Part shown: positions 39,188-49,834 of the stretch, one piece after another
Numbering within the stretch: the first letter of the stretch is position 1
How the letters are laid out: each line of letters starts with the position of its first letter
NCBI RefSeq assembly: GCF_013426915.1
Contig: NZ_AP023183.1
Span: 620,001 to 684,000, forward strand
Length of the DNA stretch: 64,000 bases
Direction: 5' to 3'
Source of the DNA: Paraburkholderia sp. PGU19
GTDB lineage: Bacteria; Pseudomonadota; Gammaproteobacteria; Burkholderiales; Burkholderiaceae
Notes under the pieces: model-generated
What the model saw: only the letters and a program-made list of their open reading frames with translations
The model's database searches: none
Told to the model about the DNA's origin: nothing
Made by a program: the position numbers and the translations under genes

Positions 39188-39628
39188 ATGAGCGATATCT
39201 ATTCCGGCACCGACCTGTTCAGCGAGTTCGACCGCTTGCAGCGCCAGATGGCCAGTCTGTTCAACACCTTCCCATCCAGCATCCGCGCGAGCCGATTTGG
39301 CACGTTCCCGACTGTCAACATCGGCGCGACCGACGATTCATTCGAGATCGTCGCGTTCGCGCCGGGTATTGACGCCGCCGGGCTCGACGTGTCGATCGAC
39401 AAGGGCGTGCTGAGCATCAGCGGAGAGCGCAAACCGTCCCGGCAGGACGTGAATGATGAAACCCGCATCTATGCGCAGGAGCGATTCACCGGCGCATTCC
39501 GGCGCGTCATCGAACTGCCGCAAACGGCGGATCCCGACAAGGTGCAGGCCCGTTACGAAAACGGCTGCCTGATGATCACCGTCGGCAAGCGCGAGTCATC
39601 GAAGCCACGTGCAATTTCCGTCCAGTAA
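39188..39628 (+). CDS. Small heat-shock protein Hsp20 (copy 1)
   Basis: A 146-residue alpha-crystallin-family chaperone. The N-terminal arm begins MSDIYSGTDLFSEFDRLQRQ. The alpha-crystallin domain runs from about FGTFPTVNIGATDDSFEIVA to IMVG-like positions, with FAPGIDAAGLDVSIDKGVLS, SGERKPS and ERFTGAFRRVIELP. The C-terminal A-x-x-x-N-G-x-L element is present as ARYENGCLMITVGKRE. These proteins hold unfolding clients for DnaK and GroEL. It is the first of three Hsp20 genes and is preceded by leader 1 with GAGGAGGA at the start. Copy 2 begins 13 bases after it. Confidence 0.97.
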   Translation: MSDIYSGTDLFSEFDRLQRQMASLFNTFPSSIRASRFGTFPTVNIGATDDSFEIVAFAPGIDAAGLDVSIDKGVLSISGERKPSRQDVNDETRIYAQERFTGAFRRVIELPQTADPDKVQARYENGCLMITVGKRESSKPRAISVQ

Positions 39629-39641
39629 CCGGGAGCCGATC

Positions 39642-40049
39642 ATGAACGACACTACCGAACTCACCCAGCGCGATCAGACCAACCTCGCGCAGCGGGAGGG
39701 CGACCAGTCCGCGCGCCGCATGACGATCACCCCAGCCGTCGACATCTTTGAGGACGGGCAGGCCGTCACGCTATGGGCCGATCTGCCGGGTGTCACCAAA
39801 GACAAGCTGGACGTGCGCGTGCACGACGGCAACCTCTCGATCGAGGCGGAGGCAGTCGTGCCGACGCCGGCCAACCTGCGCCTGCAGCATGCGGAAGTCC
39901 GCGAGCCGCGCTTCGCGCGCACCTTCACGTTGTCACCGGACTTCGACACCTCGAAGATCGAGGCCAGCCTTCAGGATGGCGTCCTGAAGCTGACCATCCC
40001 GCGCCGCGAGGAAGCGCGTCCACGGCGCATCGAGGTGAAAACCGGCTGA
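39642..40049 (+). CDS. Small heat-shock protein Hsp20 (copy 2)
   Basis: A 135-residue alpha-crystallin protein beginning MNDTTELTQRDQTNLAQREG, a polar arm typical of class A/B bacterial pairs. The core includes TPAVDIFEDGQAVTLWADLP, GVTKDKLDVRVHDGNLSIEA, EPRFARTFTLSP and ASLQDGVLKLTIPRREEARP. It follows copy 1 by 13 bases and probably forms mixed oligomers with it. I start it at ATG 39642, after GGGAGCCGATC. It is clearly an Hsp20 even though the N-terminal arm is unlike copy 1. Confidence 0.96.
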   Translation: MNDTTELTQRDQTNLAQREGDQSARRMTITPAVDIFEDGQAVTLWADLPGVTKDKLDVRVHDGNLSIEAEAVVPTPANLRLQHAEVREPRFARTFTLSPDFDTSKIEASLQDGVLKLTIPRREEARPRRIEVKTG

Positions 40050-40117
40050 TACGGTGGCCGTGAATGGTATGGGTGGTGGCGGCACCGCCACCGCCCGCAG
40101 TTGGAATGGGAGGTTCG

Positions 40118-40426
40118 ATGCCTGAAGAGACACACCATTCGTGGAAAGGGCGTGCGATCCGTATCTGCACGATCCCTGTACGTTACCTCGCGTCATGCAC
40201 ATCTGCGCCAGACGGCTACGTCGCCATCGTTCGCATTGAATCCGACGGTACTGTACTGGCCGACTGGCATCTGCCGCGCTACGCCGAGCGCTGGTCCAGC
40301 GCTGGCGAAGCGCGGCGGGCTGCGTTCGAGTACGTGGTGAAGCTGGTCGATCGCGGCGTGTTTGGCACCCCGGCCGCGCGCGCACTTGCAACGGCGGAAG
40401 GCTTGTATGAAACAGGTTCACACTGA
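40118..40426 (+). CDS. Small hypothetical protein between Hsp20 genes
   Basis: A 102-residue protein beginning MPEETHHSWKGRAIRICTIP. A small beta sheet (GYVAIVRIESDGTVLADWHL) is followed by one long helix (AGEARRAAFEYVVKLVDRG). The same plan, with similar D-G-T and E-A-R-x-x-A residues, is seen at 37603-37890 (broken) and at 48515-48757, so this is a small local protein family. GGGAGG precedes the ATG. It overlaps no gene and lies within the Hsp20 operon, 13 bases before copy 3. Function unknown. Confidence 0.65.
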   Translation: MPEETHHSWKGRAIRICTIPVRYLASCTSAPDGYVAIVRIESDGTVLADWHLPRYAERWSSAGEARRAAFEYVVKLVDRGVFGTPAARALATAEGLYETGSH

Positions 40427-40439
40427 AACGGAGGAAACC

Positions 40440-41006
40440 ATGGATACCGATCTGCAAAAATGGAACCCGTTCAGATTCCTGCGCAAGGACAGGACGGACC
40501 AAAACGAAAAGGCGAAATCATCGGACACGGTGGCGCCGTCGTCGGAGCGAACTGACGTCGCACGGCTTCTGCACGCCGATCCGTGGCGCATGATGCATGA
40601 GTTCCTCAACGACCCTTACGCGGGATTCGGGGCGCTGGACCGCTGGTTCGGCGACTTCACGCCGGCACGTTTCCAGCCACATATCGATGTCGTCGATGAG
40701 GGCGACGCGTTGCGGGTAACGGCCGAACTTCCAGGCGTCGAACGCGAGGACCTGCATACGACCGTTGAAAACGGGACCCTTGTGCTGCGCGGCGAGAAGA
40801 AGCAGGACATGCGCAGTGAGGAAAAGGGCTGCTACCGGCTTGAGCGGGCTTACGGTGCCTTCCTGCGCACGGTCCCGCTGCCCGAGGATGTCGACATCGA
40901 CAAGATCGACGCGCGGTTCGACAAGGGGGTGCTGAATGTACGTGTGCCGCGGACGGGCACGGCGCGATCGACCGCGCGCAAGATCGAAATCCGCCAGGGA
41001 AAGTAG
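40440..41006 (+). CDS. Small heat-shock protein Hsp20 (copy 3)
   Basis: A 188-residue Hsp20 with a long polar N-terminal arm (MDTDLQKWNPFRFLRKD). The arm is followed by WRMMHEFLNDPYAGFGALDR and the alpha-crystallin domain: PHIDVVDEGDALRVTAELPG, VEREDLHTTVENGTLVLRGE, RAYGAFLRTVPLP and ARFDKGVLNVRVPRTG. It is a separate branch from copies 1 and 2, with a longer arm and a different end. GGAGG lies just before ATG 40440. An in-frame ATG at 40407 overlaps the upstream gene and is less likely. It closes the Hsp20 operon. Confidence 0.96.
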   Translation: MDTDLQKWNPFRFLRKDRTDQNEKAKSSDTVAPSSERTDVARLLHADPWRMMHEFLNDPYAGFGALDRWFGDFTPARFQPHIDVVDEGDALRVTAELPGVEREDLHTTVENGTLVLRGEKKQDMRSEEKGCYRLERAYGAFLRTVPLPEDVDIDKIDARFDKGVLNVRVPRTGTARSTARKIEIRQGK

Positions 41007-41259
41007 GGGAGGCAACAAGCGAGGCCTGGCCACGGCAGGTAAATTCTTCCCGGTTCTATTGCTTTGTGCGTGTCAGTTCCAGCGTCGGTGCCGCACGCCA
41101 AGGGGATGGCCATGCCGGGCCCCCTTGCCTGCGGCCGGACGCGTTAGCGGCCCCTATTGGGTCACGCCGTGCTGTTCGCGATCGCCGGGAGCGATACTTA
41201 CCTCGGCACGATCAATGCTTGTTCCCGCGCAGGCTTGATCCGCTACCACGCTTCGCAAA

Positions 41260-41658
41260 GTGACTACATTGCTGCTGGTCGAAGACGACCCCGACATGCG
41301 CGAGCCATTGCAACTGCTCCTTGAGGACGCTGGCTACCGTGTGATCGTCGCCGAAGACGGCGCCGCCGCGCTGACTGCAATGGGCAGCCTGCGCCCCGAC
41401 GCCGTGGTCACCGACTGGTCGATGCCGGTGATGGACGGAGTCGCGCTTTGCCGTCGCATGCGTCAGGAGGCGCGCCTCGCCACTGTGCCCGTCGTGCTCA
41501 TGTCAGCGTCGTCACTGCCACCAGGTGTTGCCTGGTGGGACGTATTTCTGCCCAAGCCGGTTTCGATCGACCAGGTCGAGCAGGCGCTTCACACGCTGCT
41601 TGGGTCATCGAACGACGGGCGGGTCGGAGAACAGGGAGACACGGGCGATGAACAGTAG
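41260..41658 (+). CDS. Single-domain response regulator
   Basis: A 132-residue CheY-like receiver without output domain. The acidic pocket is LLVEDDPDMRE, the phospho-acceptor aspartate lies in AVVTDWSMPVMDG, the conserved threonine/serine position is VVLMSASS, and the lysine is in FLPKPVS. It starts with GTG (41260-41262), without a strong ribosome binding site. The histidine kinase begins 77 bases downstream on the same strand, so the two probably form one phosphorelay. The 15-residue tail after the receiver is not conserved. Confidence 0.92.
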   Translation: MTTLLLVEDDPDMREPLQLLLEDAGYRVIVAEDGAAALTAMGSLRPDAVVTDWSMPVMDGVALCRRMRQEARLATVPVVLMSASSLPPGVAWWDVFLPKPVSIDQVEQALHTLLGSSNDGRVGEQGDTGDEQ

Positions 41659-41735
41659 CTCCAGGAGCTGCCACCCGGCGTCACGCCTGCACTACGCTGC
41701 TGAGGGCCACCAGTAACACCACGGAGGATCAGGAT

Positions 41736-42914
41736 ATGCACCTCGCGGATTTCATCGAATCCCATCTGGATTTGCTGGTCGCCGACTGGATCGAATTCGC
41801 CCGACGTCTCACGGACGACTCGCAGGACCTGTCCGACGAAGAACTAAAGGACCTCGCAGCGCAACTGATGCTGGCCATCGCGGCTGACCTGCGAACTCCC
41901 CACATCAATGTTGGTCGGATTGCAGCCCTGCATGCCGGCCGGTTTGCCGGGCCCGCGACCATCTCACGCGTTGCCCGGGGCCACGCGGAAGAGCGTCACC
42001 GGCACGGCTTTACGCTCGATCAGATGGTGGCCGAGTTCAGGGCTCTGCGCGTAAGCGTCACACGCCGCTGGACGGTGCATGCGGACAGAGAGGACCTTGT
42101 GAGCACGATGGACGAACTGGTGCGATTCAATGAAGCGCTCGACCAGGCACTCACGGAATCAATCGCCCACTACACGACCCAGCTGACGCGCACGCGTGAC
42201 ATGTTTGCGGGTGTGATCGCGCACGACCTGCGCTCCCCCGTGCAGGCAATCGCCATGTCCGCCCAGGCGTTGCGACAGGTGCGCATGAATCCGGACATGA
42301 CGCTCAAGCTGCTCGGTCGCATCGAGGTCGCATGTACAAGGCTGCGCCTGCTGATCAACGACGTGCTCGATTTCGCGCGCACGCGACTGGGCGATATCCT
42401 GCCGATGAATCTCCAGCCTGCCAGTCTTCGCGAGATCGTGCTGCGCGCCATTGACGAGGTCAGTGCTTCAACGCCCGGTTTCCGGGTGCGCAAGCAGTTG
42501 GGTGATGACAACGCGATCGGTTGCTTCGACGAACAGCGTTTGACGCAGGTCGTCGTCAACCTGCTTGTGAATGCCGTGCAGCATGGCGATCCTCGAGCGG
42601 AGATCACAGTCGAACTTGGCCGGCAGGACGAGGGATTCGCAATGGCCGTCAGTAACCATGGGCAAACGTTGCCGCCCGAAGTGCTGGCCACCGTCTTCGA
42701 TCCGCTGCGTGGCGCTGCGCAAGGCACGTCGGCGGGCAGGGTCGGCAAGGGAGTCGGGCTTGGACTCTACATTGTGCGCGAGATCGTACGGGCCCACGGC
42801 GGGCACGTGGAAATGCAGTCCAGCGGGGGCCTCACCACCGTGCGTGTCTGGTTACCGGCTGACGACGCACGGGTTTCGCCGTTCCCGTCCCCTGCCAGAA
42901 ACGCCGATGAGTGA
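41736..42914 (+). CDS. Sensor histidine kinase with RsbRD-like N-terminal domain
   Basis: A 392-residue soluble kinase. The N-terminal 150 residues look like the RsbRD/RsbT co-antagonist sensory fold: FIESHLDLLVADWIEFARRL, then HRHGFTLDQMVAEFRALR. The dimerisation helix carries the phospho-histidine in IAHDLRSPVQAIAMSA. The ATPase domain has the N box (VVNLLVNAVQHGDP), a weak G1 box and the G2 box (GKGVGLGLYIVREIV). No membrane segment or signal is present, so it senses something in the cytoplasm. It follows the receiver gene. GGAGG is 9 bases before the ATG. Confidence 0.95.
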   Translation: MHLADFIESHLDLLVADWIEFARRLTDDSQDLSDEELKDLAAQLMLAIAADLRTPHINVGRIAALHAGRFAGPATISRVARGHAEERHRHGFTLDQMVAEFRALRVSVTRRWTVHADREDLVSTMDELVRFNEALDQALTESIAHYTTQLTRTRDMFAGVIAHDLRSPVQAIAMSAQALRQVRMNPDMTLKLLGRIEVACTRLRLLINDVLDFARTRLGDILPMNLQPASLREIVLRAIDEVSASTPGFRVRKQLGDDNAIGCFDEQRLTQVVVNLLVNAVQHGDPRAEITVELGRQDEGFAMAVSNHGQTLPPEVLATVFDPLRGAAQGTSAGRVGKGVGLGLYIVREIVRAHGGHVEMQSSGGLTTVRVWLPADDARVSPFPSPARNADE

Positions 42915-43170
42915 ACCTGAACCTTGATCGTCCAGCAGGACAACCTGCCTGCATAGCGAGCGCGGCCAGCTTTGCCCCGTGCGAACGCTTGTCCGCGTCC
43001 ACGGTGCTCATGTGGCCGATAGGCAGAAGTAGGCTGGCCGCCCCGTTCACATATGGTTGCACGTTCTTCAACCGGCAAGATCGGAGCTGGAAATGAAGCA
43101 GTTTTCACTCGCAACCTTAACCGGGGCCGAAGGGACGATCGTGCTAGACATCGCATTTCCTGGAGTTTCT

Positions 43171-43596
43171 ATGGCGATCGAACGCACCCTGTCGATTATC
43201 AAGCCGGACGCAGTGTCCAGGAACGTGATCGGCCAGATCTACAGCCGCTTCGAAAACGCTGGCCTGAAGATCGTGGCGTCGCGCATGGTTCATCTGTCGC
43301 GCGCTGACGCAGAGAAGTTCTACGCTGTGCACGCAGCGCGCCCGTTCTTCAGGGATCTGGTCGAATTCATGTGCTCCGGCCCGGTGCAGGTTCAGGTTCT
43401 GGAAGGCGAAAACGCGATCCTGAAGAATCGTGAACTGATGGGGGCAACGGATCCGAAGAAGGCCGACAAGGGCACGATCCGCGCTGACTTCGCCGACAGC
43501 ATCGGCGCTAATGCGGTTCACGGTTCGGACGCTCCCGCGACGGCAGCTGTCGAAATCGCATTCTTCTTCCCGGAAATCAATGTCTACTCGCGCTAG
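43171..43596 (+). CDS. ndk: Nucleoside diphosphate kinase
   Basis: A 141-residue Ndk of standard length. The N-terminus [20 protein letters not shown] carries the conserved IKPD motif, and the catalytic histidine lies in NAVHGSDAP. Phosphate-binding residues appear in [18 protein letters not shown] and [14 protein letters not shown]. It balances nucleoside triphosphates using ATP. Genomes of this group normally carry a housekeeping ndk elsewhere, so this one in the stress island is probably an accessory copy. TGGAG lies seven bases before the ATG. It is intact, unlike the first chaperone operon. Confidence 0.96.
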   Translation: MAIERTLSIIKPDAVSRNVIGQIYSRFENAGLKIVASRMVHLSRADAEKFYAVHAARPFFRDLVEFMCSGPVQVQVLEGENAILKNRELMGATDPKKADKGTIRADFADSIGANAVHGSDAPATAAVEIAFFFPEINVYSR

Positions 43597-43764
43597 TCCA
43601 GATAGTCGCCTGATAGGCCAGCAGTAAAAGCGGCAGGAGCTCGGCGCGAGCGGAATGGCAGGATTCGAAACGAGCATCCAACCTTCAACCGTCCCAGAAA
43701 AGAGCGCTCCGCCTCTGCGATCTGCGAGCGTACATGCCCCGGCGCAGGTATGGACTGATGGCGG

Positions 43765-44166
43765 TTAGCCAGCCGAGGTGGAAGGGTCGTTACGGAAACG
43801 CATGAAACTAGCGGCTCCCCATTTTGACGCATACCGCACAGCGTCGCCCTTCGAGCCTGGTTGAATCTCACACCAGAATTCCTGATGACGGGCACCGACG
43901 CGACGAGCCGCCTCGTAGCGGTGAAAGTGACCGGCGAGCCAGAACCTGCAGCCATCAAAGAAGACCGTCATCGCCGGCCGCCCCGCGCGCATTGACCCGC
44001 AGCCGATGGCAGTCATGGCTTCCTCCAGCGCCGCGTCGTCCAGGGACTCCCTGGCGGAAAGCTCATCAGCAACAGAGAGCTGTGAAAACTTCAGGTAGTC
44101 CCTGCAAAGCACGCCAGCGGGAAGCCTGACCGATAACGGGACGGGCGAATGGGGATTGCCGGGCAT
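43765..44166 (-). CDS. ParB-like (ParB/Srx fold) protein, orphan
   Basis: A 133-residue protein starting MPGNPHSPVPLSVRLPAGVL. The core resembles the N-terminal ParB nucleotide-binding module: a leading helix pair (DYLKFSQLSVADELSARES), then FFDGCRFWLAGHFHRYEAAR and RVGARHQEFWCEIQPGSKGD. That is close to the D-G-x-H-R-x-x-A-A pattern of ParB-like domains. The DNA-binding helix-turn-helix of true ParB is missing, and no ParA partner is nearby. Domains of this size hydrolyse CTP in ParB, but activity here is unknown. It is leftward, downstream of the small gene at 44245. Confidence 0.6.
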   Translation of the reverse strand: MPGNPHSPVPLSVRLPAGVLCRDYLKFSQLSVADELSARESLDDAALEEAMTAIGCGSMRAGRPAMTVFFDGCRFWLAGHFHRYEAARRVGARHQEFWCEIQPGSKGDAVRYASKWGAASFMRFRNDPSTSAG

Positions 44167-44244
44167 CGTGATGTCTGGTTCTGCGGGACAGCGGGGCGGC
44201 TGTGAGATGGGCGCGTGCCGCCACAACCACCTGTTGGGGGCAGT

Positions 44245-44499
44245 TCATTCTTCAGCCATGAGATGGCGGATGACCAGCGCCGGATCGGCGATGTCCAGGA
44301 TCAGCCGGCGAAGGATGCGCCTGCGCATGTGCTCCTCGTCGAGCGTCCAGGGCGCGCCCTTCTCGCTGAGATAGCGCGCGAGGGCGTCCCGGTTGTCCAC
44401 ACCGGCGGGAAGGTCGAGGCGCACAGCAAGCAGTCCCGCCACGACGTCATCGATCTCGATGTCGAGCGGTTTTGAGTCAATGCGAAGTTCAAGTTTCAT
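44245..44499 (-). CDS. Hypothetical protein, 84 residues
   Basis: A small protein starting MKLELRIDSKPLDIEIDDVV and ending with DIADPALVIRHLMAEE. It is mostly helical and charged: RDALARYLSEKGAPWTLDEE and HMRRRILRRLILDI. GGGGA precedes the ATG at 44497-44499. It lies between the ParB-like gene and the intact groEL, on the same strand, so it could be expressed as the last part of the groESL transcript. No family recognised. Confidence 0.6.
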   Translation of the reverse strand: MKLELRIDSKPLDIEIDDVVAGLLAVRLDLPAGVDNRDALARYLSEKGAPWTLDEEHMRRRILRRLILDIADPALVIRHLMAEE

Positions 44500-44610
44500 G
44501 TCTGTCCCCGGGTAAAAGCGGCGCCGCATGACGGAGACAGTGTGCGGCGCCAAAGTGAGTGCGCCGCCCGTGAGGGTGGGTCGGCGCATGCAGGACCTAC
44601 GACTGCATCA

Positions 44611-46609
<1,999 letters not shown>

Positions 46610-46714
46610 TTCCATCTCCTGAGCGATTAAAGGATCACCAATAAGGGAATCCGGCTGCGATAACGGCGCGTGAAGCGCCACGGTTGCAGCCGTACCAGTG
46701 TCTGGCGGGACACG

Positions 46715-46743
46715 AAATAGAGGCGCCTGCCGCGGTCTTCAAG
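46715..46743 (-). promoter_or_regulatory. Sigma32-like promoter of groES-groEL
   Basis: Leftward CTTGAAG (46737-46743) and CCTCTATTT (46715-46723) are separated by 13 bases, near the heat-shock consensus (CTTGAA, CCCCAT). The leader between it and groES lacks the 23-base block of leaders 1-3. Confidence 0.55.
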
Positions 46744-46776
46744 TGGACGGAAATTCGCTATATGTAACAAATTGTT

Positions 46777-47415
46777 TCAACGAAAAAGCAGGATGCGACG
46801 GACGGCGCCCAGGCGATAAACGGTGCGGCCGCGCCCATCCGGGCCGCGAGGCTCAGGCTGCACGGGACAGGGTGGCTGGCGTCCGCCATCTGCATCCAGG
46901 GTGTCGTCCGGTTCATTGAGCGTGCGCCACAATCCGCCCTTGACGGGCCGGAACAGCCACCGCAGATAGCCTATGCGCGCGGCAAGCTGCATCAGTCCGG
47001 CGCGATCGGTTTCCTCATCGAGAGACTGCGGGTCGCGCGTTACGTCCTCTCCATAGTCGCCAAACGCCTGACGGCACGCGAGCGCCTCAGCGGCGCCGGC
47101 GCCGATCATGTTGCAGCCGCGCCGCTCGACCCGCTCGACCTCCCACGCACCCGATTGCCAGGCGGCATCAAGCAGCATGGCGTCCACTGTCTCGAAACTG
47201 CGCCAGGGCGCATTGAACTGGAAGGCCGATCCCGGTACCGGTCGCGGCGGGAGCTCAACGCCGGGCAGGACAAGCGGTGTGGCGCGCCGGAAACCGTGCC
47301 AGTGGAGTATCGCAAGGAGCGGCGTATTCACCAGGGCAGCGGCCGTGACCGTGACGGCAAAAAGAGGCAGGCGCACGCTGTCCATCTGTTTCTGAAGCGT
47401 ATCGAAAAGGTCCAT
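46777..47415 (-). CDS. Hypothetical protein, 212 residues
   Basis: The protein begins MDLFDTLQKQMDSVRLPLFA and has a hydrophobic stretch (FAVTVTAAALVNTPLLAILH) that may be a membrane anchor or a core helix. The later part has WRSFETVDAMLLDAAWQSGA and LARIGYLRWLF-like segments, ending in a basic tail. GGGAGG precedes the ATG at 47413-47415. It is divergent from leader 2 and the small protein behind it, sharing 30 bases of upstream space. It is convergent with nothing nearby. No family recognised. Confidence 0.65.
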   Translation of the reverse strand: MDLFDTLQKQMDSVRLPLFAVTVTAAALVNTPLLAILHWHGFRRATPLVLPGVELPPRPVPGSAFQFNAPWRSFETVDAMLLDAAWQSGAWEVERVERRGCNMIGAGAAEALACRQAFGDYGEDVTRDPQSLDEETDRAGLMQLAARIGYLRWLFRPVKGGLWRTLNEPDDTLDADGGRQPPCPVQPEPRGPDGRGRTVYRLGAVRRILLFR

Positions 47416-47446
47416 GAAGCCTCCCGGGTGACATGTTGCAGGGCCT

Positions 47447-47620
47447 CTTGAAATTTCCGTCCCTTGCGCTATTTTATTCATCGCTCAGGCAGTCGCGATT
47501 AGCGCTGCGTGTTTCGATTTGTTTGCCGGTGGAGCTTCTCCATCGACGGACGGACTGGAGCGCGTGATCCGGTTCGTTCGTCGTGAGAGGCCCCGGCTTA
47601 AATGGCTTGAGGGACCGGTC
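47447..47620 (+). promoter_or_regulatory. Leader 2: sigma32-like promoter and conserved structured leader
   Basis: CTTGAAA (47447-47453) and GCTATTTTA have the same 14-base spacing as leader 1, and the distance to CGCTCAGGCAG is identical. The first hairpin is rebuilt with other bases (CAG-CGC / GCG-CTG with a bulge). The 23-base block (47505-47527) is unchanged. The second hairpin is GGTGGAG / CTCCATC, and ACTGGAGCGCG follows. GGCCCC can pair with GGGACC at the ribosome binding site. Confidence 0.68.
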
Positions 47621-47821
47621 ATGAGCAACTTTTCTTCAGCACCGTTCGGCGCAGCGACTTCGATCGGCGACGACGGCGAAAACTCAGTGTCCTTGCGCGC
47701 TATCGTGGGAGCCTGCGCGCGATGCGCAGCGAAAGGCCTTCTCGCCGTGACGTCGACAGCACCGACGACAGCGTCGGGAACCTCGCGTCTGCGCCGGGGC
47801 GGGCGATCGCCCCCGCAGTAA
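47621..47821 (+). CDS. Small protein behind structured leader 2
   Basis: A 66-residue protein starting MSNFSSAPFGAATSIGDDGE. Its first nine residues resemble MSDLNSRPF of the protein behind leader 3. The middle is a hydrophobic alanine- and cysteine-rich helix (LRAIVGACARCAAKGLLAV), and the end is basic (SRLRRGGRSPPQ). GAGGGAC precedes the ATG. Placement directly behind a conserved heat-shock leader is the main support. Function unknown. Confidence 0.5.
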   Translation: MSNFSSAPFGAATSIGDDGENSVSLRAIVGACARCAAKGLLAVTSTAPTTASGTSRLRRGGRSPPQ

Positions 47822-47966
47822 TCGCCTGTCGCGGGACGTGCCGGTGCGCTTCTTCGCATGACAGCACCACATTGCATCGCACCGCGCCCCTTGTACGGCG
47901 TGCACTGTGCATTGTTTTTCTGCACCGTGCCCGTGTTATCCAAGCCATGTTTTACGGGAGACGGAA

Positions 47967-48272
47967 ATGCTCAGCCCACACGAATTTGCGACGCTGATGC
48001 TGGTCCGCCAGGCGCCGGACCAGCTCGACATGGATCGCGCCGAGCTCGACGCGCTGCTTGAACGCCAACTGGCCATGCTGGAACATTGCGCCTCGGGCAC
48101 ACGCCGCGCGTACCTGACCGGCAAGGGCAGAACGTTCCTCGACGCGCTTCACCCGGACGACATATCAGGAAAGCGGAAGACTCCCGGCAACGGCAGTGGG
48201 GAACGCCTGAAGACACCCTACGCGCCGGGTGGCCACACGACCGATATCGTGGTGCCGGGACTCGTGAGCTGA
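47967..48272 (+). CDS. Hypothetical protein, 101 residues
   Basis: A helical N-terminal half (MLSPHEFATLMLVRQAPDQL, then ELDALLERQLAMLEHCAS) is followed by a short GTRRAYLTGKGRTFLDAL motif and a disordered tail. GGGAG precedes the ATG at 47967. It lies downstream of the small leader-2 gene in the same direction with a 145-base gap. It could bind DNA, since the GxxRxYLTxKGRxFL segment looks like the wing of a winged helix, but this is weak. Confidence 0.6.
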   Translation: MLSPHEFATLMLVRQAPDQLDMDRAELDALLERQLAMLEHCASGTRRAYLTGKGRTFLDALHPDDISGKRKTPGNGSGERLKTPYAPGGHTTDIVVPGLVS

Positions 48273-48514
48273 ATGGCTGCGCGATCGCAACGATGACCTT
48301 GTCGTCCCGCCGTGACGCACGGCCGCGAGGTCACCGGGGCAGCCTGCGTAGACTCGCGGCGACGGCATGCCGTCGTAGTAGCGTGTTCGCGCATTGCCGG
48401 TCACCTGGGCACGCGGCGCCATGCGGAATGCCGTGTGCTACAGGAACGGCAGCAAACCTGCGTCGCCTTGAGCGCTTCCGGCGCGCGGCGCGACGCTTTT
48501 GCCGGAGGTGTCAT

Positions 48515-48757
48515 ATGCAAACGGACAAAGTGATTGAGTATCACGGCTGCGAGGTCCGGCCGGTGGTAACACCCACCGGGAAGGGCCGCTACGCGGCAGC
48601 GGCCATTGTCACCGACCGGGTCGGCGATACTCGCACGCTCGGCGTCGATGGGGACTTTGCCAACGCCCAGGAGGCACGCGATGAAGCGCTGGAACTTGCC
48701 GTCGCATGGATCCAGCAACGTTCGGTCGTTTCGGAACGGTATGTCCGACGGATCTAG
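48515..48757 (+). CDS. Small hypothetical protein, 80 residues
   Basis: The protein begins MQTDKVIEYHGCEVRPVVTP and continues with a small sheet (YAAAAIVTDRVGDTRTLGV), then a helix (EARDEALELAVAWIQQ). This sheet-plus-helix plan, with EA-x-x-EA-L-x-x-A spacing, matches the small proteins at 37603 (broken) and 40118. CGGAGG precedes the ATG at 48515. The family is uncharacterised and seems typical of this stress island. Confidence 0.65.
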   Translation: MQTDKVIEYHGCEVRPVVTPTGKGRYAAAAIVTDRVGDTRTLGVDGDFANAQEARDEALELAVAWIQQRSVVSERYVRRI

Positions 48758-48877
48758 CACGCCGTTCGGCAAACCCTGGCTGAATCGAGTTGGACACTAA
48801 CGGAATTCACGGTCAATCCGATTCCGGTTCGATGCCTCTGGAACCGTCTGGGCTGAAGTCACCACGAAGGAGAAAGA

Positions 48878-49419
48878 AAGACGGACACCGCAATCATCGT
48901 CCCCTCGGAAGCAGAGCTTTTTGAATGCATCAAGCTCCTGCTCTTCAGCGTTAACCTGCCGGTGCAGCGTCTGGAAGCCGACGTCGACGATATTGGACGC
49001 TTCACCGCGCCGGATGTTCGCTCACCGCAGCTGCGCCTCATTGAAGCCATGCCCCCGCTTACGCCCGCTGCCGAAGCCATCGTGCGTGCCATGATCCGTG
49101 CATACGGCATTGAGCTGTTTGGGAGCGGCAGTGCGAATGCCGCGCTGCGCGCCATGATCAAGGCCGGACCTGTCAAGTTTGGACAGACCGCTTTGACGTT
49201 GGGGCCAGACGCGCTCTTGCCGGAGCGTGCCCGTACGCTCGTTGCGGAGTTCAACCGCATTTTTGAGCGCTACCTGAAAGCGACTTCTCGCAGGCCCGCT
49301 ATATTCTTTCGGCGATTGGCCTGCCGGTTAGCCTCAACAGGCTTCGGAAATTACGTCGATCTAGTGCGACTAGAATCACAAGTCGTCCTGATCAAATTGG
49401 ACCCGATCCGAGGCACTGA
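48878..49419 (+). pseudogene. Decayed conserved protein (lost start and one-base deletion)
   Basis: A coding frame starts behind an AAGGAG sequence but with ACG rather than ATG (48883). It gives TDTAIIVPSEAELFECIKLL, then APDVRSPQLRLIEAMPPLTP, then IRAYGIELFGSGSANAALRA. At ERYLK (49277-49279) one A is missing from an A-run, and the next frame continues SDFSQARYILSAIGLPVSLN to about 49419. The piece is therefore damaged at both start and middle. It could start downstream at an in-frame ATG, giving a short piece. I do not know the family. Confidence 0.55.
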
Positions 49420-49834
49420 ACGGCACCTCGTCTATGGTCTTTCCTTGATGCAGCAAATGAGCTGCGCCCGCGCCGCGCCACATCTTCGGTGGGCGCGCCA
49501 CGCGCGCTGCATCCTTTTTGTCGCAGCGCTTGTCACCCTGCAAGCTGCTACCACGTTTAATGGGCATAAATATGGGCTCAGGCTGCCCAATTTTGAATAC
49601 AACCTGGCGTCTCAAGACGGATTGCGCCGAGTCGAGCTGTACAGTTCCGTCCATGGTGGTGCCGGGGGCTGGCATGCGCAGCACGCAGCCAGCAGCGCGA
49701 CCTATTCGTACTCGTCGTCTGGTCGCCTGAGGGATTTTCGGTAGTCACATTCGATAAACGGCAATTATCCAATGTGACTTTCCCGCCACCAGAACAGACA
49801 TTGACTCGCCGCATCGGCACAAATTTGCATATTA
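49420..49834. other. Gene graveyard, nothing intact
   Basis: There is no supported gene in these 415 bases, although short coding-like pieces occur in several frames. Together with the flanking fragments it suggests repeated insertion and deletion between the stress island and the tricarboxylate module. Confidence 0.4.

Noticed and set aside
35200..41240. FNR/ANR boxes (TTGAT-N4-ATCAA) expected for a low-oxygen locus
   Set aside because: Only imperfect or wrongly spaced matches were found, for example near 35203-35212 and 37577-37593, so none is reported.
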